Shown here: in pieces, positions 48,217-56,715 of the stretch
Layout: the number at the start of each line of letters is the position of its first letter
How positions within the stretch are numbered: position 1 is the stretch's first letter
Source: JBFGFX01 sp965232455
Lineage (GTDB): Bacteria; Pseudomonadota; Gammaproteobacteria; Steroidobacterales; Woeseiaceae
Assembly: GCA_965232455.1 (NCBI GenBank)
Contig: OZ246981.1
Location: forward strand, 2,976,001-3,040,000
DNA length: 64,000 bases
Direction: 5' to 3'
Translations under genes and position numbers: made by a program
The notes under the pieces: generated by a model
What the model saw: the letters and a program-made list of their open reading frames with translations, nothing else
Told to the model about the DNA's origin: nothing
The model's database searches: none

Positions 48217-49141
48217 CGAACCGGTTGAGGATCGACTGCATGTCCAGCACATCGATCGTGTCGTCTACCACGATGTCGAGGTCCGGGCTGAACCTGCACT
48301 CGCCGGTCGTGGAGCCGAAGCTGTTGAGAAGGAACTGGAAGTCGAGCACGTCGACCGTGTCGTCGCAGACGGTATCCGCGAAGAAACAGCTGGCCAGAGC
48401 CGTGAAGGCAAGCGGCTCGCCGACCGCGGTCAGCGCCGGCGTACGACGGAATCGAACGCGCTCCGCCTGCGGGCAGGCGAGACCGCGGATCTCGCGGAGT
48501 CGAACGTCGACGTTCTCGACGACCGGCAACCGCGCGCCGTTCAGATCCAGAAGATTGTTGCCGTCGAAATAGACGCTCGCGACCGGGGCAGCGGTGTCGA
48601 CGAACGCTGAGATCGGGGTCGGCGACAAGATCGGCACGTCGAGCAACACGAGCACGCTGCGCGGATCCGTTGCCGTCGACGGAACATACGGACGAAAACT
48701 CAAAAGCTCGCTAATCGCGAGATTCGCGCCGGTAACGAGTGCAGCGGGCGTGTTCGCGGTCGTGACGCCATATAGCTGCCCGGCATCCGGAAACACGCTG
48801 TCCCCGTCGCTCGCCGTTACGGTGAGGCGCAAATAGTAGGTCGTCTCCGGCAACAGGTTGCTGATCGTCGCTTTGACGACACCGTTCGCGTGCGCCTGAA
48901 GCACGCCGGCCGAATCGACGACGGTCGTCGCGGTGGTCACGGGCGACGTGCCGGCTGCATCGTCGAAGATCTGCAGCACGACCGCGGTAACGGGCCGATC
49001 CGAGACGGCGACGATGCTAAGCGAACGCGACGCGACGTCGGACTCCGCGACGAGCGTGAGGGCCGCCTGTGCAAGCCCGGCGAAACCGATCAGCCCGGCC
49101 AATGCGACCTTCGTCAGCATCGACGCCGGGCGGCCGTTCAC
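48194..49141 (-). CDS. exported FN3-like protein with C-terminal type I dockerin
   Basis: A 315-residue exported protein. The leader (MLTKVALAGLIGFAGLAQA from the internal ATG at 49120; the GTG at 49141 overlaps the upstream stop) is followed by an FN3-like module (about 30-125: 'TISNLLPETTYYLRLTVTASDGD') and a module resembling residues 140-240 of the thrombospondin-repeat giant ('LPVVENVDVRLREIRGLA'). The C-terminus has two 22-residue calcium-loop repeats, 'DTVCDDTVDVLDFQFLLNSFG' and 'DIVVDDTIDVLDMQSILNRFG', in the D-x-x-x-D-D...D arrangement of type I dockerins. Beside a cohesin gene this strongly suggests a binding pair. Its 3' end overlaps the cohesin gene by about 20 bp. Confidence 0.85.
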   Translation of the reverse strand: MNGRPASMLTKVALAGLIGFAGLAQAALTLVAESDVASRSLSIVAVSDRPVTAVVLQIFDDAAGTSPVTTATTVVDSAGVLQAHANGVVKATISNLLPETTYYLRLTVTASDGDSVFPDAGQLYGVTTANTPAALVTGANLAISELLSFRPYVPSTATDPRSVLVLLDVPILSPTPISAFVDTAAPVASVYFDGNNLLDLNGARLPVVENVDVRLREIRGLACPQAERVRFRRTPALTAVGEPLAFTALASCFFADTVCDDTVDVLDFQFLLNSFGSTTGECRFSPDLDIVVDDTIDVLDMQSILNRFGESAPFN

Positions 49142-51642
49142 GGTGTCAGCACCTCGAAGCTAGCCTCTGGCGGCGTGTCGTCGAACAGCAGCACGTGGGT
49201 GTTGTCGCCGGGGCCATCCATGTCGTACTCGAAGTCGCCGTTTTCCATCTCCGGGAAGTTCACGTCCACGCTGTCGGCATCGTGCCAGGGGTAGTCGATC
49301 CACGCGGATGCCCCCCAGGGAGCGCTGACGTTGGGCTCATTGTCGATGCGGTCGGCGCGCTCTTCGTCGGGCCGGATGCGCTGGCGTCGGGCCGGCGTTC
49401 CGGGCTGCTGATCCAGCATCGCGCCGTATTCGCGCGCGCCGTCATCGTTGTTGCGATGGAAATTCCGATCCCAGGCCTGCACCGTGAGCTGCACCTCACC
49501 TTCCGGCAAACCGCCGGGAAACGCCGCGTCGATACTGGCGAACGCGAGCTCCCATTCGCGGTTCTCGAGCCACGGGTCCTGCACGGGCGGCGGGACTCGC
49601 TTCACGCCGTCCGGATCCGGCGTTATCACCGTGCCGTTCAGCCGGATCTCGATGCCCAGCTCGGCCGGATCGGGATCGGGTTCGTTGACGGGTTCATTGA
49701 ACTCGACGATCAGCGTAAACGGTTCGGACGGATCGATGTGACGCAGGGTCGTGACGGTGAGATTTCGCTCGTAGACGTAGGTGAACTGCTTTACCACGTT
49801 TGCTCCAAGTCTTTCGTTGATGAACGAGAAGTCGCGTATCCGCGTCTGATCGATCCACTCGGCCTCGTAGCGAAGCGGCTCTTGCTGCGTGTCTTGCTTG
49901 ACTTGCACCTTTTTGAGATACGGCGGCAGATTGACGATGTCGTACCAGAGCCGGGAATAGCCGGCAGAGTATTCGACGGACAGCGGCAACAGACGCGACA
50001 GGTACTGCTCCGCCAGCGACAGCGGGTTGTTCCCGCCGAAACTCCCGCTGTCCGGATCGGTCGCGTTGCCGACGACCGGATTATCGATTGGGTCGTAGAG
50101 CCGGTCGAAGAACTGCCGGCGGCCGGGCGGGCGGACCAGCTCGCGATGATCGAAGTCACCGCCACCCGCGAAACCCTGCATCAGCTGTTCGATGTAAAAG
50201 TAATTGCCTCCGCCTGCAGGGCTGGGGCCGCCGTCGCGGCTGGTCGGCCACCAACCCTCTTCGGCCAGCTCGAGCAGAAACTCGACGGCCTTCGCGGCGA
50301 TCTCGGCCCACAACATTCCACGAAGTCTGGTTACCCTGTCAGGTGCTCCCCGGATCCCGAGCGTTGGATCGGTGATCCTGAACTGCGCCCAGCAACCGGG
50401 GCCAGGCACTTCCGTACGCTCGGACGTCCCGGTACCCGTCCCATCGTCGAGGAACAGGTCTTCGCCGTCGATACACCACGCGGCGTGCCCGTCGATCACG
50501 TTGAAATCGAACTCGATCGTGCAGCTCAGATTCCCGTCGCGATTGAAGGTCTCTGCAATCTCGCCGGAAGCCGCATCCTCGGCACAGCCGTAAGGCGGCA
50601 TCAACGCAAACACGTCGAGCTCGCCTTGCATCACCGCGAGGTTGTAGACCGATCGATTCAGCCCGGCGACGGGGTGGACAAGCGCACCGCCCGGGCCCAG
50701 TACGAGGTCGCCGCCCTGTCTGGGCACTCCCCAAACGTCCGTGAAATCCCTGACGGCTGCCGGCCGCATCTCAGTGGGGTCAGCCGGAATGGGTTCATCC
50801 GGAGTGGGGACATGCAGAGCCGGCAGGTCTTCCGCAAGATCCGAGGATTCGGTGCCCCATCGCAATGGGGTATTGTTCTTCTCGTTGTCATTCAGATCCC
50901 AGAGCAGCGTCGGTATCACGCTCGCCTCGTAGTCGTCCTTCTCATCAAAAACGCCGTCCTCACTCAAGGCATTGATGTACTCGAAGACCGCATCGACCGG
51001 ACCCAAGGTCAGATGGAGGTCGTTGTGCGCATGAGCGACCGAGCTGGAATCCTGGACATGGTGCAATGAGTGGCCAAGCAGGAAGAAACCCATCTGTTTA
51101 GCGGGCTGGCCAGTTTGAGTGATTACGATCTCCATCCCCGTCGAGAGCGAGTCGGGATCCACCATGCTCACGGTGCGCCGGGTGAGTTCTTCCTGGTAGC
51201 CGAACACCTCGACAGCCTGATCGAAGTAACGATGCCCAACGTAACCCGAATCGAACGGATCGCCGAGCGCCACGGCGACCGACGATCGGTCTCCGGTGTA
51301 GGCGTTGCGGAAATGCGATCCGACTCGAGATACCGGCGCGTCCTCGGCGACCGATCCGTTGACGACACTGAGACCGCCATTGAGGTACTGCCGGCTCCCG
51401 AGGCGATCGTCCTCCTCCTCGTTGTAGCGACGGTCTTTGCCCCAATACTCGCGGCCGTTCGTCGACAGCTCGACATAGGCAAAGCGCTCGCGTTCATCGC
51501 CGTCCGTCCTGGCCGCCTCCTCGATGACTGCCAGCGCAGCTTCGGTGATGCGCGAATGCGTGACATTGTCGTCGTGCGCCGATGCGATCGTCCCCAGCGC
51601 GACGGCGAATCCAAAAACGACCGTGTATCGAAACAACTTCAC
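49138..51642 (-). CDS. exported zinc-dependent phospholipase C-like protein
   Basis: An 834-residue exported protein. Signal peptide MKLFRYTVVFGFAVALGTIASA, then 'HDDNVTHSRITEAALAVIEEAAR', as in the PLC/P1-nuclease superfamily N-terminus. At about residues 183-203 'FFLLGHSLHHVQDSSSVAHAHND' has the His-x(3)-Asp...His metal-ligand pattern of zinc-dependent phospholipases. The normal family size is about 250-400 residues; this protein is far longer and has a beta-rich C-terminal half ('VTTLRHIDPSEPFTLIVEFNEPVNEPD', near 635) that looks like a bacterial Ig or C-terminal adhesion module. Its substrate may be phospholipid or nucleic acid; catalysis is not proven. GTG start overlaps the upstream stop codon. 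Confidence 0.72.
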   Translation of the reverse strand: MKLFRYTVVFGFAVALGTIASAHDDNVTHSRITEAALAVIEEAARTDGDERERFAYVELSTNGREYWGKDRRYNEEEDDRLGSRQYLNGGLSVVNGSVAEDAPVSRVGSHFRNAYTGDRSSVAVALGDPFDSGYVGHRYFDQAVEVFGYQEELTRRTVSMVDPDSLSTGMEIVITQTGQPAKQMGFFLLGHSLHHVQDSSSVAHAHNDLHLTLGPVDAVFEYINALSEDGVFDEKDDYEASVIPTLLWDLNDNEKNNTPLRWGTESSDLAEDLPALHVPTPDEPIPADPTEMRPAAVRDFTDVWGVPRQGGDLVLGPGGALVHPVAGLNRSVYNLAVMQGELDVFALMPPYGCAEDAASGEIAETFNRDGNLSCTIEFDFNVIDGHAAWCIDGEDLFLDDGTGTGTSERTEVPGPGCWAQFRITDPTLGIRGAPDRVTRLRGMLWAEIAAKAVEFLLELAEEGWWPTSRDGGPSPAGGGNYFYIEQLMQGFAGGGDFDHRELVRPPGRRQFFDRLYDPIDNPVVGNATDPDSGSFGGNNPLSLAEQYLSRLLPLSVEYSAGYSRLWYDIVNLPPYLKKVQVKQDTQQEPLRYEAEWIDQTRIRDFSFINERLGANVVKQFTYVYERNLTVTTLRHIDPSEPFTLIVEFNEPVNEPDPDPAELGIEIRLNGTVITPDPDGVKRVPPPVQDPWLENREWELAFASIDAAFPGGLPEGEVQLTVQAWDRNFHRNNDDGAREYGAMLDQQPGTPARRQRIRPDEERADRIDNEPNVSAPWGASAWIDYPWHDADSVDVNFPEMENGDFEYDMDGPGDNTHVLLFDDTPPEASFEVLTP

Positions 51643-52985
51643 CGTCGTCGCACCGTCACGCGATTACCGTCGTACTCGAGCTCGTAGCCGAGCAACCTCG
51701 TTACTTTGGACGTCGTTCTCGACATGATCACGACCGTCGGCTCCGCTTCGATTGCTTCGAGTTCTGTGAGCAGCGGTTCGTCGATGTACTGCGAACGCTG
51801 CTCGTGAGTCATGTTCCCTATCCCGGGAACAATGCTCTCATACATGTCAAAGGGCCGAAGGGGTCTGGCGAGACGGTACTGTTCGAGGAGGTCTCCGCGG
51901 CCCTCTTCCAGCAAGAACTGGATCGCGGCTGCGTGCAGTTCTGAATCGTTTTCGGACAGCATCTCCGGCAACTGTTCGATCCTTTCGTCCGGCGTCGACC
52001 AGAAGAACCGGTTGAATTTTGTCGCCGAACGCTCGACCTTTCGCCGCAGGCGAAACGGTTCGATCTGTGCAGCGAAAGCCGTGGGTTCATCGATCAGAGC
52101 GTACGCGTACAACAGCTGTTTGTTGCCGGTTCGCGTGTACTCGAGACTGTTGACGTCCGCCATGAGCTGCTGCCGTATCTCGTCTCCGCGGCCGGCGTTG
52201 ATCGCGAGCCTGTACGCCGCGGCACGATTCAACAACATGTCGTCGTCGACATGTTGCAGGGCACTCTCCGCAATCTCGGGAGGCGTGCTGAGCCAATAGC
52301 GTGACATCGCGAGCGTGAGCTGCAGTCGGCTGCTCGATGGATTTTCGATGACCTCGGCCGCGAACTCGGCGCTTCGCTCCGGCGATCCAACGGCGTCGAG
52401 CGCGTCGTAGAAGGACCCCGTCACCATATTGTCCGGATTCAGCCTGCGACCGATGGCGATCAGGCGTTCCGCGTGTGACTCGTCACCGATCGAACCGATC
52501 ACACCGAGCAGGTGATTGAGCTTCATCACCAGCGCCTGGTATTCGTCGGCATCATCGCCCAGGTTCGCAGGATCGTAAGCGGCGAGAGCGCCGACGACGT
52601 CCTCCAGCGCGGCCAGCACGCCGGGAGCCGCGGCGCTGCCCCGCTCGATGATGCTCTGGCGCGCGGCGGCTGCACCTGGGTTCTCCCAGTCGTTGAACGC
52701 CTCGATCTCGGCAACCAGGTCGGGTGGCACGTTACTGCCGAAGACCGATGTGCCGGTAGCGGTTGCGCCCTGGGTTGAGTCCGGGGCGGATTGCGGTTGC
52801 TCGACGCCCGCGTCGGCTACCGGCGCCGACTCCGCGGGGGCGGGCTCGTCACCCGATTGATCGATTGATTGTTCGATCGCCGGTTCGGGAGGTGGTCCGA
52901 CCTCTGGTCCCGTTCGGTACAACACAACGCCCGCGGCGACAAATACAACCGCGATAACCGCGAGAATGAGTCCTCGGTTCCTCAC
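51639..52985 (-). CDS. membrane-anchored helical-repeat protein, first gene of the surface operon
   Basis: A 448-residue protein starting at a GTG. One N-terminal membrane segment (residues 5-24, 'GLILAVIAVVFVAAGVVLY') is followed by a Pro/Ala/Glu-rich, probably disordered stalk (30-80), then an all-helical region (about 95-420) of HEAT- or TPR-like units ('SIIERGSAAAPGVLAALEDVVG', 'SFYDALDAVGSPERSAEFAAEVI'). Such proteins act as scaffolds. It is the first gene of the nine-gene run and overlaps the phospholipase-like gene by 4 bp (GTGA). It might dock or escort the exported proteins made by the operon; no enzyme motif is visible. Confidence 0.7.
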   Translation of the reverse strand: MRNRGLILAVIAVVFVAAGVVLYRTGPEVGPPPEPAIEQSIDQSGDEPAPAESAPVADAGVEQPQSAPDSTQGATATGTSVFGSNVPPDLVAEIEAFNDWENPGAAAARQSIIERGSAAAPGVLAALEDVVGALAAYDPANLGDDADEYQALVMKLNHLLGVIGSIGDESHAERLIAIGRRLNPDNMVTGSFYDALDAVGSPERSAEFAAEVIENPSSSRLQLTLAMSRYWLSTPPEIAESALQHVDDDMLLNRAAAYRLAINAGRGDEIRQQLMADVNSLEYTRTGNKQLLYAYALIDEPTAFAAQIEPFRLRRKVERSATKFNRFFWSTPDERIEQLPEMLSENDSELHAAAIQFLLEEGRGDLLEQYRLARPLRPFDMYESIVPGIGNMTHEQRSQYIDEPLLTELEAIEAEPTVVIMSRTTSKVTRLLGYELEYDGNRVTVRRR

Positions 52986-53284
52986 GAATTCCCCAATAAG
53001 CCCCTCTGCGCTTTGTCGTTCTTATAGTCACCCCCGCCGCGCCCATCCGCGGCTGCTACGCATCCCGAGTCATCAGGACTGTATATGAAAGTAGCGAATT
53101 CCGTTGTGGGCGTCAATTAACATAGATGTACTGCCCAGACGACAGGCTCTGTTATCGTCGCCTGAGTGCCAATCGATGCAGCGTGTCTATTGGCTGAATC
53201 CTGCCCGTGCTAACTGCCGCGGCCACGGCCGCTCTTTCGCGCACCCCGCCAGCCTGGGAGCACCTGAGAGTTCAGCAAACGATC
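52986..53284. promoter_or_regulatory. upstream region of the nine-gene surface operon
   Basis: 299 bp between the operon's first gene and the exported DUF1579-like gene, both on the minus strand. The operon promoter must lie here or further upstream. AT-rich tracts occur near 53085-53125, but no confident -35/-10 pair or operator can be assigned. The segment just after the DUF1579-like stop codon (53261-53284) is part of the sequence shared with the relic at 27.8 kb. Confidence 0.45.
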
Positions 53285-53854
53285 CTACTTGGACACGCGT
53301 TTCAGCGCGAATACGCGCGAATTCTCCTTTCCGTCCTGAAGACCGAAAAAGGTGACGTGCACGTTATCCTCGTCGACCAGTGACAACTCAATGTCGCGCG
53401 AATGATAGGCATCGGGTGATTCGAGGTTGGAGACGCCGACGAAGGCGAGCGACAGCGTGCGCGTATCCGCATCGAAACCACGGCTCACCATGCTCGGGTG
53501 GTTTCTTGCGCCGCAGTAGTGCGTGGCGCGAATGTCGTTGTTGTCCAGGTGATACACCGTGGTCATGTAGACGCTCTCATCGCTGCCGACATAGTTTTCG
53601 ACCAGCGCCGTGCCGCCCGACGTTACGTAATAATCGACGCGCGTCGGCCGCCATTCACTGGTGGGGTTGTCGTAGCTGCCGTCCGCGTATTGTGCGTCCC
53701 ATTGTCCGGGGAGCGTTTCTATCAACGTCTCGAAAAACGCCCGTCGGTCCGGGTAGGCCGTGGGAGTCGATTCTTTCTCGGCAAACGCCGGTACTGCGGA
53801 CAAACCCAAACTCAGGACGCCAACCACAACCCACTTCCTATCGATCCTGCGCAT
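53285..53854 (-). CDS. exported DUF1579/lipocalin-like small protein
   Basis: A 189-residue exported protein with a signal peptide (MRRIDRKWVVVGVLSLGLSAVPAFA). The mature part has the 'LPGQWDAQYADGS...STEWRPTRVDYYVTSGGTALVENYVG' run and a series of beta strands ('MTTVYHLDNNDIRATHYCG', 'LSLAFVGVSNL', 'VHVTFFGLQDG') typical of the DUF1579-like/lipocalin-like fold that may bind a small hydrophobic ligand. It lies directly upstream of the nine-gene surface operon on the same strand, and a broken copy lies just downstream of that operon. It may therefore be part of the same unit or mark its boundary. Confidence 0.72.
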   Translation of the reverse strand: MRRIDRKWVVVGVLSLGLSAVPAFAEKESTPTAYPDRRAFFETLIETLPGQWDAQYADGSYDNPTSEWRPTRVDYYVTSGGTALVENYVGSDESVYMTTVYHLDNNDIRATHYCGARNHPSMVSRGFDADTRTLSLAFVGVSNLESPDAYHSRDIELSLVDEDNVHVTFFGLQDGKENSRVFALKRVSK

Positions 53855-54068
53855 TTTGCTCTCCCGACTCCAACAGCGTTCCCGCCGCGCTCCAAGCCAT
53901 CCGGTCCGCGGCGTTTATTGGTTAGACTGGAGAAACAAGGCGATTGTTACCGAACGTGATTTTCGACGGCAATTCACTTGAGTTATCGACGGCAAGCGCG
54001 CGAGTCCCGGTGTGGTGATTTCCGGCGACAGGAGGCATGATTTACACCCCCCGTCGATACCAGGACCC

Positions 54069-54791
54069 ATGCCGACCGAATCCGTCCAGTACAACCTGCA
54101 AGGCCGCGTCGCGACCCTTCGCATCGACGACGGCAAGCGCAACGCCCTGTCACCGCAAGTCCTTCGGGAGATTTATGCGGCGCTCGATCGGGCCGAAGCC
54201 GATCGGGCGCTCGTCATAATGACCGGGCGCGACTCCGTCTTCTCGGCGGGCTTCGATCTCAACGTGATGAAGCGCGGCGGTATCGACGCGCTCGGAATGC
54301 TGCGTGCGGGTTACGCCTTGACGGCTCGCGTGATGGCGTATCCCTATCCAGTCATCGCCGCCTGCAACGGTCATTCACTGGCGATGGGGGTCTTCCTGAT
54401 GCTGTCGGCGGACTACGTCATCGGCAGCCGCGGCGATTTCAGAATCGCGGCCAACGAAGTGGCGATCGGCCTGACCATGCCGCGCGTCGCCGCGGCGATG
54501 TTACGCCATCGACTCGACCCCGCCGCCTTCCAACGCGCAGTGGCCTTATCCCACTACTTCGACGTCGAATCCGCGTTACGCGCCGGATTCTTCGACGAAC
54601 TGGTCGAACCCGGCGACCTGATTTCCCGGGCCCAGGCCTGCGCGGAACAATTTGAGAAGCTCGATCCGCGGGCGCACACGGCTTCCAAACGCAGAATCCG
54701 CGCGGCGCTCATTCGGTACATCCGCTTCAGCATTCCATTGGATCTGCTGGATGCCGTGTTGACGGGCTTGCGGCGCGCGCGACGACGATAA
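54069..54791 (+). CDS. enoyl-CoA hydratase/isomerase (crotonase) family protein
   Basis: A 240-residue crotonase-fold enzyme. Residues 1-15 ('VQYNLQGRVATLRIDDGKRNALS') and the oxyanion-hole segments 'GRDSVFSAGFDLNVMK' (about 55-70) and 'ACNGHSLAMGVFLMLSADYVIG' (about 98-120) are typical. The catalytic Glu pair of hydratases is not obvious: the equivalent region reads 'ANEVAIGLTMPRVAAAML' (about 135-152). Isomerase or other acyl-CoA chemistry is therefore as likely as hydration. ATG 54069 with an upstream AGGA site is chosen over 54012. It stands alone, divergent from the exported DUF1579-like gene and convergent with the Ig-like lipoprotein. Confidence 0.88.
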   Translation: MPTESVQYNLQGRVATLRIDDGKRNALSPQVLREIYAALDRAEADRALVIMTGRDSVFSAGFDLNVMKRGGIDALGMLRAGYALTARVMAYPYPVIAACNGHSLAMGVFLMLSADYVIGSRGDFRIAANEVAIGLTMPRVAAAMLRHRLDPAAFQRAVALSHYFDVESALRAGFFDELVEPGDLISRAQACAEQFEKLDPRAHTASKRRIRAALIRYIRFSIPLDLLDAVLTGLRRARRR

Positions 54792-54927
54792 ACGGCGTCC
54801 GATCGCTGCCTGTGAGTCTCATGGCGGCGCGGTAGCTTCGTCCTCCTTCCCTTGCCCGCCATTGCCATAGAATCGCGCGAAACCCGGTCGTACACCCTTG
54901 CGAAACCACCGAACTCCGCAACCCCTT

Positions 54928-56715
54928 CTAGTCGATCGTCGTGCTCGCCATGTTCGACGCGTCACTTTCGAGACCGGCACCGTTGACCGCGGTGACGATG
55001 AAAAAGTAAGTCGCCGGCGCCAGGTTCTCGACCGTGTAGGACGACAACCCGGGGTTGAGCAGGTCTACTCGCACGTTCAGTTGGTTCGAGTTCGTACCGT
55101 AGTAGACGCGATACGACGCCAGATCGACTAGCGGACTGCCGTCGGTATTCTGCGTCGGCGGCGTCCAGGTGAGCGTCGCGGACCCCATGCTGGCCTGGTT
55201 TACGACGATGTCGAAAGCCGGCAGCAAACTGCTCGAGCCGGCATCGCTCACCGTGATCACAATGCTTGAATACGTACCGGCATCGCCCTCGGACGGTGTT
55301 CCGGTCAATGCGCCGGTCGCCGCGTCGAAACTCGCCCAGGCGGGCCGGTTCTGAATGCTGAACGTCAGCGGATCGCCATCGGGGTCGGCCGCCGTCGGCG
55401 TAAACGCGTACGCCTGCCCCACGTTGACCTGAGTGGACGGTGTGCCGCCGATGGTGGGAGCCCCGTTAGTCGCCACGACCGAGATCGAGAACGCCGGAAG
55501 CGAGGCGTTCAACGTGCCGTCGCTCACGGTGATCACAACGCTTGAATACGTACCGGTGTCACTGGCGGACGGCGTGCCGGTCAATGCACCGGTCGCCGCG
55601 TCGAATCTCGCCCAGGCGGGCCGGTTCTGAATGCTGAACGTCAGTGGATCGCCATCGGGGTCGGAGGCGCTGGGCGTGAACGCATACGTGTTGCCAATCG
55701 TCGCGCCGGTCGGCGGTACACCCGAGATTTCGGGCGGCAGGTTGGGCACCGCGTTCATCTCGACCGAGATCGAGAACGCGGGAATGGATGCGCTCGACGC
55801 GCCGTCGCTCACGGTGATCACAATGGCGGAGTACGTACCGACGTCGCCCGCGGACGGCGCGCCGGTCAATACGCCGGTCGCCGCGTCGAAACTCGCCCAG
55901 GCCGGACGGTTCTGAATGCTGAACGTGAGCGGGTCGCCATTGGGATCCGCGGCCGTCGGCGCAAATGCGTATACCTGCCCCACGTCCACCTTGGTGGGCG
56001 GTGTGCCGCTGATGGTCGGAGCCTCGTTGGTCGCAACAACCGAGATCGAAAACGCCGGAATGGAGGCGCTCGACCTCCCGTCGCTCACCGTGATCGCGAT
56101 GTTGTCGTAGTCACCGATGTCGCCGCCCTGCGGCGTACCCGCCAGTCCGCCGGTCCCTGCGTCGAAAATCGCCCAGACCGGACGGTTCTGAATGCTGAAC
56201 GTCAACGGATCGCCGTCGGGATCGAAAGCGCTCGGTGCGAACGAGTACGTGCCGCCAAGCGTCACGCTGGTCGGGGGTACACCCGAGATTTCCGGCGGCA
56301 TGTTGGGCGCCGTGGCCGGCTCGACCGAGATCATGAACGCCGGCAACGCCGTCGACGTCGAACCGTCGCTAACGGTAATTACGATATCGAGATAAACGCC
56401 TTCCGAACCCGGAGACGGGATTCCGGAGAGCCTGCCGGTCCGCGCGTCGAAGTTGGCCCAGTCGGGCCGGTTCGCGATCGAGAACTCGAGTACGTCGTTG
56501 TCCGGATCCGAGGCCGCGGGCGAAAATGAATAGTCCGCTCCGACCTTGACCACCTGCGGCGGGGCGCCGGCGATGACCGGTGGTTGATTCTCCGCGGGCG
56601 GCGGATTCGGGGACGACGCTTCTTCCGCGTCGCCGTTCGTCAGACAGCCGTTCAGGGCGATAGCAATCGTGAACCAGGTGGCGATCAAACGCATTCGGTT
56701 GAGTTGTGTTCCCAT
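54928..56715 (-). CDS. lipoprotein with five He_PIG Ig-like repeats and FN3-like end
   Basis: A 595-residue exported protein. The leader 'MRLIATWFTIAIALNGC' (inside the ATG at 56715) has an LNGC lipobox-like site. Five He_PIG repeats of about 92 residues follow, each with 'ADYSFSPAASDPD', 'FSI.NRP.WA.FDA.TG.L.G.P' and 'GTYS.IVITVSDG'. A fibronectin type III-like module closes it (about 500-595: 'SYRVYYGTNSNQLNVRV', 'TYFFIVTAVNGAGLESDASN'). It is related to the repeat region of the cohesin giant, but tethered by lipidation and far shorter. ATG 56715 follows a GAGAGG site; ATG 56694 is an alternative that fits the leader better. Confidence 0.82.
   Translation of the reverse strand: MGTQLNRMRLIATWFTIAIALNGCLTNGDAEEASSPNPPPAENQPPVIAGAPPQVVKVGADYSFSPAASDPDNDVLEFSIANRPDWANFDARTGRLSGIPSPGSEGVYLDIVITVSDGSTSTALPAFMISVEPATAPNMPPEISGVPPTSVTLGGTYSFAPSAFDPDGDPLTFSIQNRPVWAIFDAGTGGLAGTPQGGDIGDYDNIAITVSDGRSSASIPAFSISVVATNEAPTISGTPPTKVDVGQVYAFAPTAADPNGDPLTFSIQNRPAWASFDAATGVLTGAPSAGDVGTYSAIVITVSDGASSASIPAFSISVEMNAVPNLPPEISGVPPTGATIGNTYAFTPSASDPDGDPLTFSIQNRPAWARFDAATGALTGTPSASDTGTYSSVVITVSDGTLNASLPAFSISVVATNGAPTIGGTPSTQVNVGQAYAFTPTAADPDGDPLTFSIQNRPAWASFDAATGALTGTPSEGDAGTYSSIVITVSDAGSSSLLPAFDIVVNQASMGSATLTWTPPTQNTDGSPLVDLASYRVYYGTNSNQLNVRVDLLNPGLSSYTVENLAPATYFFIVTAVNGAGLESDASNMASTTID
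55205..56585 (-). repeat. five tandem ~280-bp repeats with a two-unit higher-order period
   Basis: Five consecutive He_PIG-coding units in the lipoprotein gene. Repeats two and four share linkers ('EISGVPPT..G.TY.F.PSA.DPDGDP') and repeats three and five share others ('TISGTPPT.V.VGQ.YAF.PTAADP'), so the array alternates. Positions are approximate. Confidence 0.65.

Noticed and set aside
53170..53935. Similar short stretches near 53190 and 53915 ('TATTGG' contexts) as a possible repeat
   Set aside because: The match is only a few bases beyond background and gives no consistent repeat unit.
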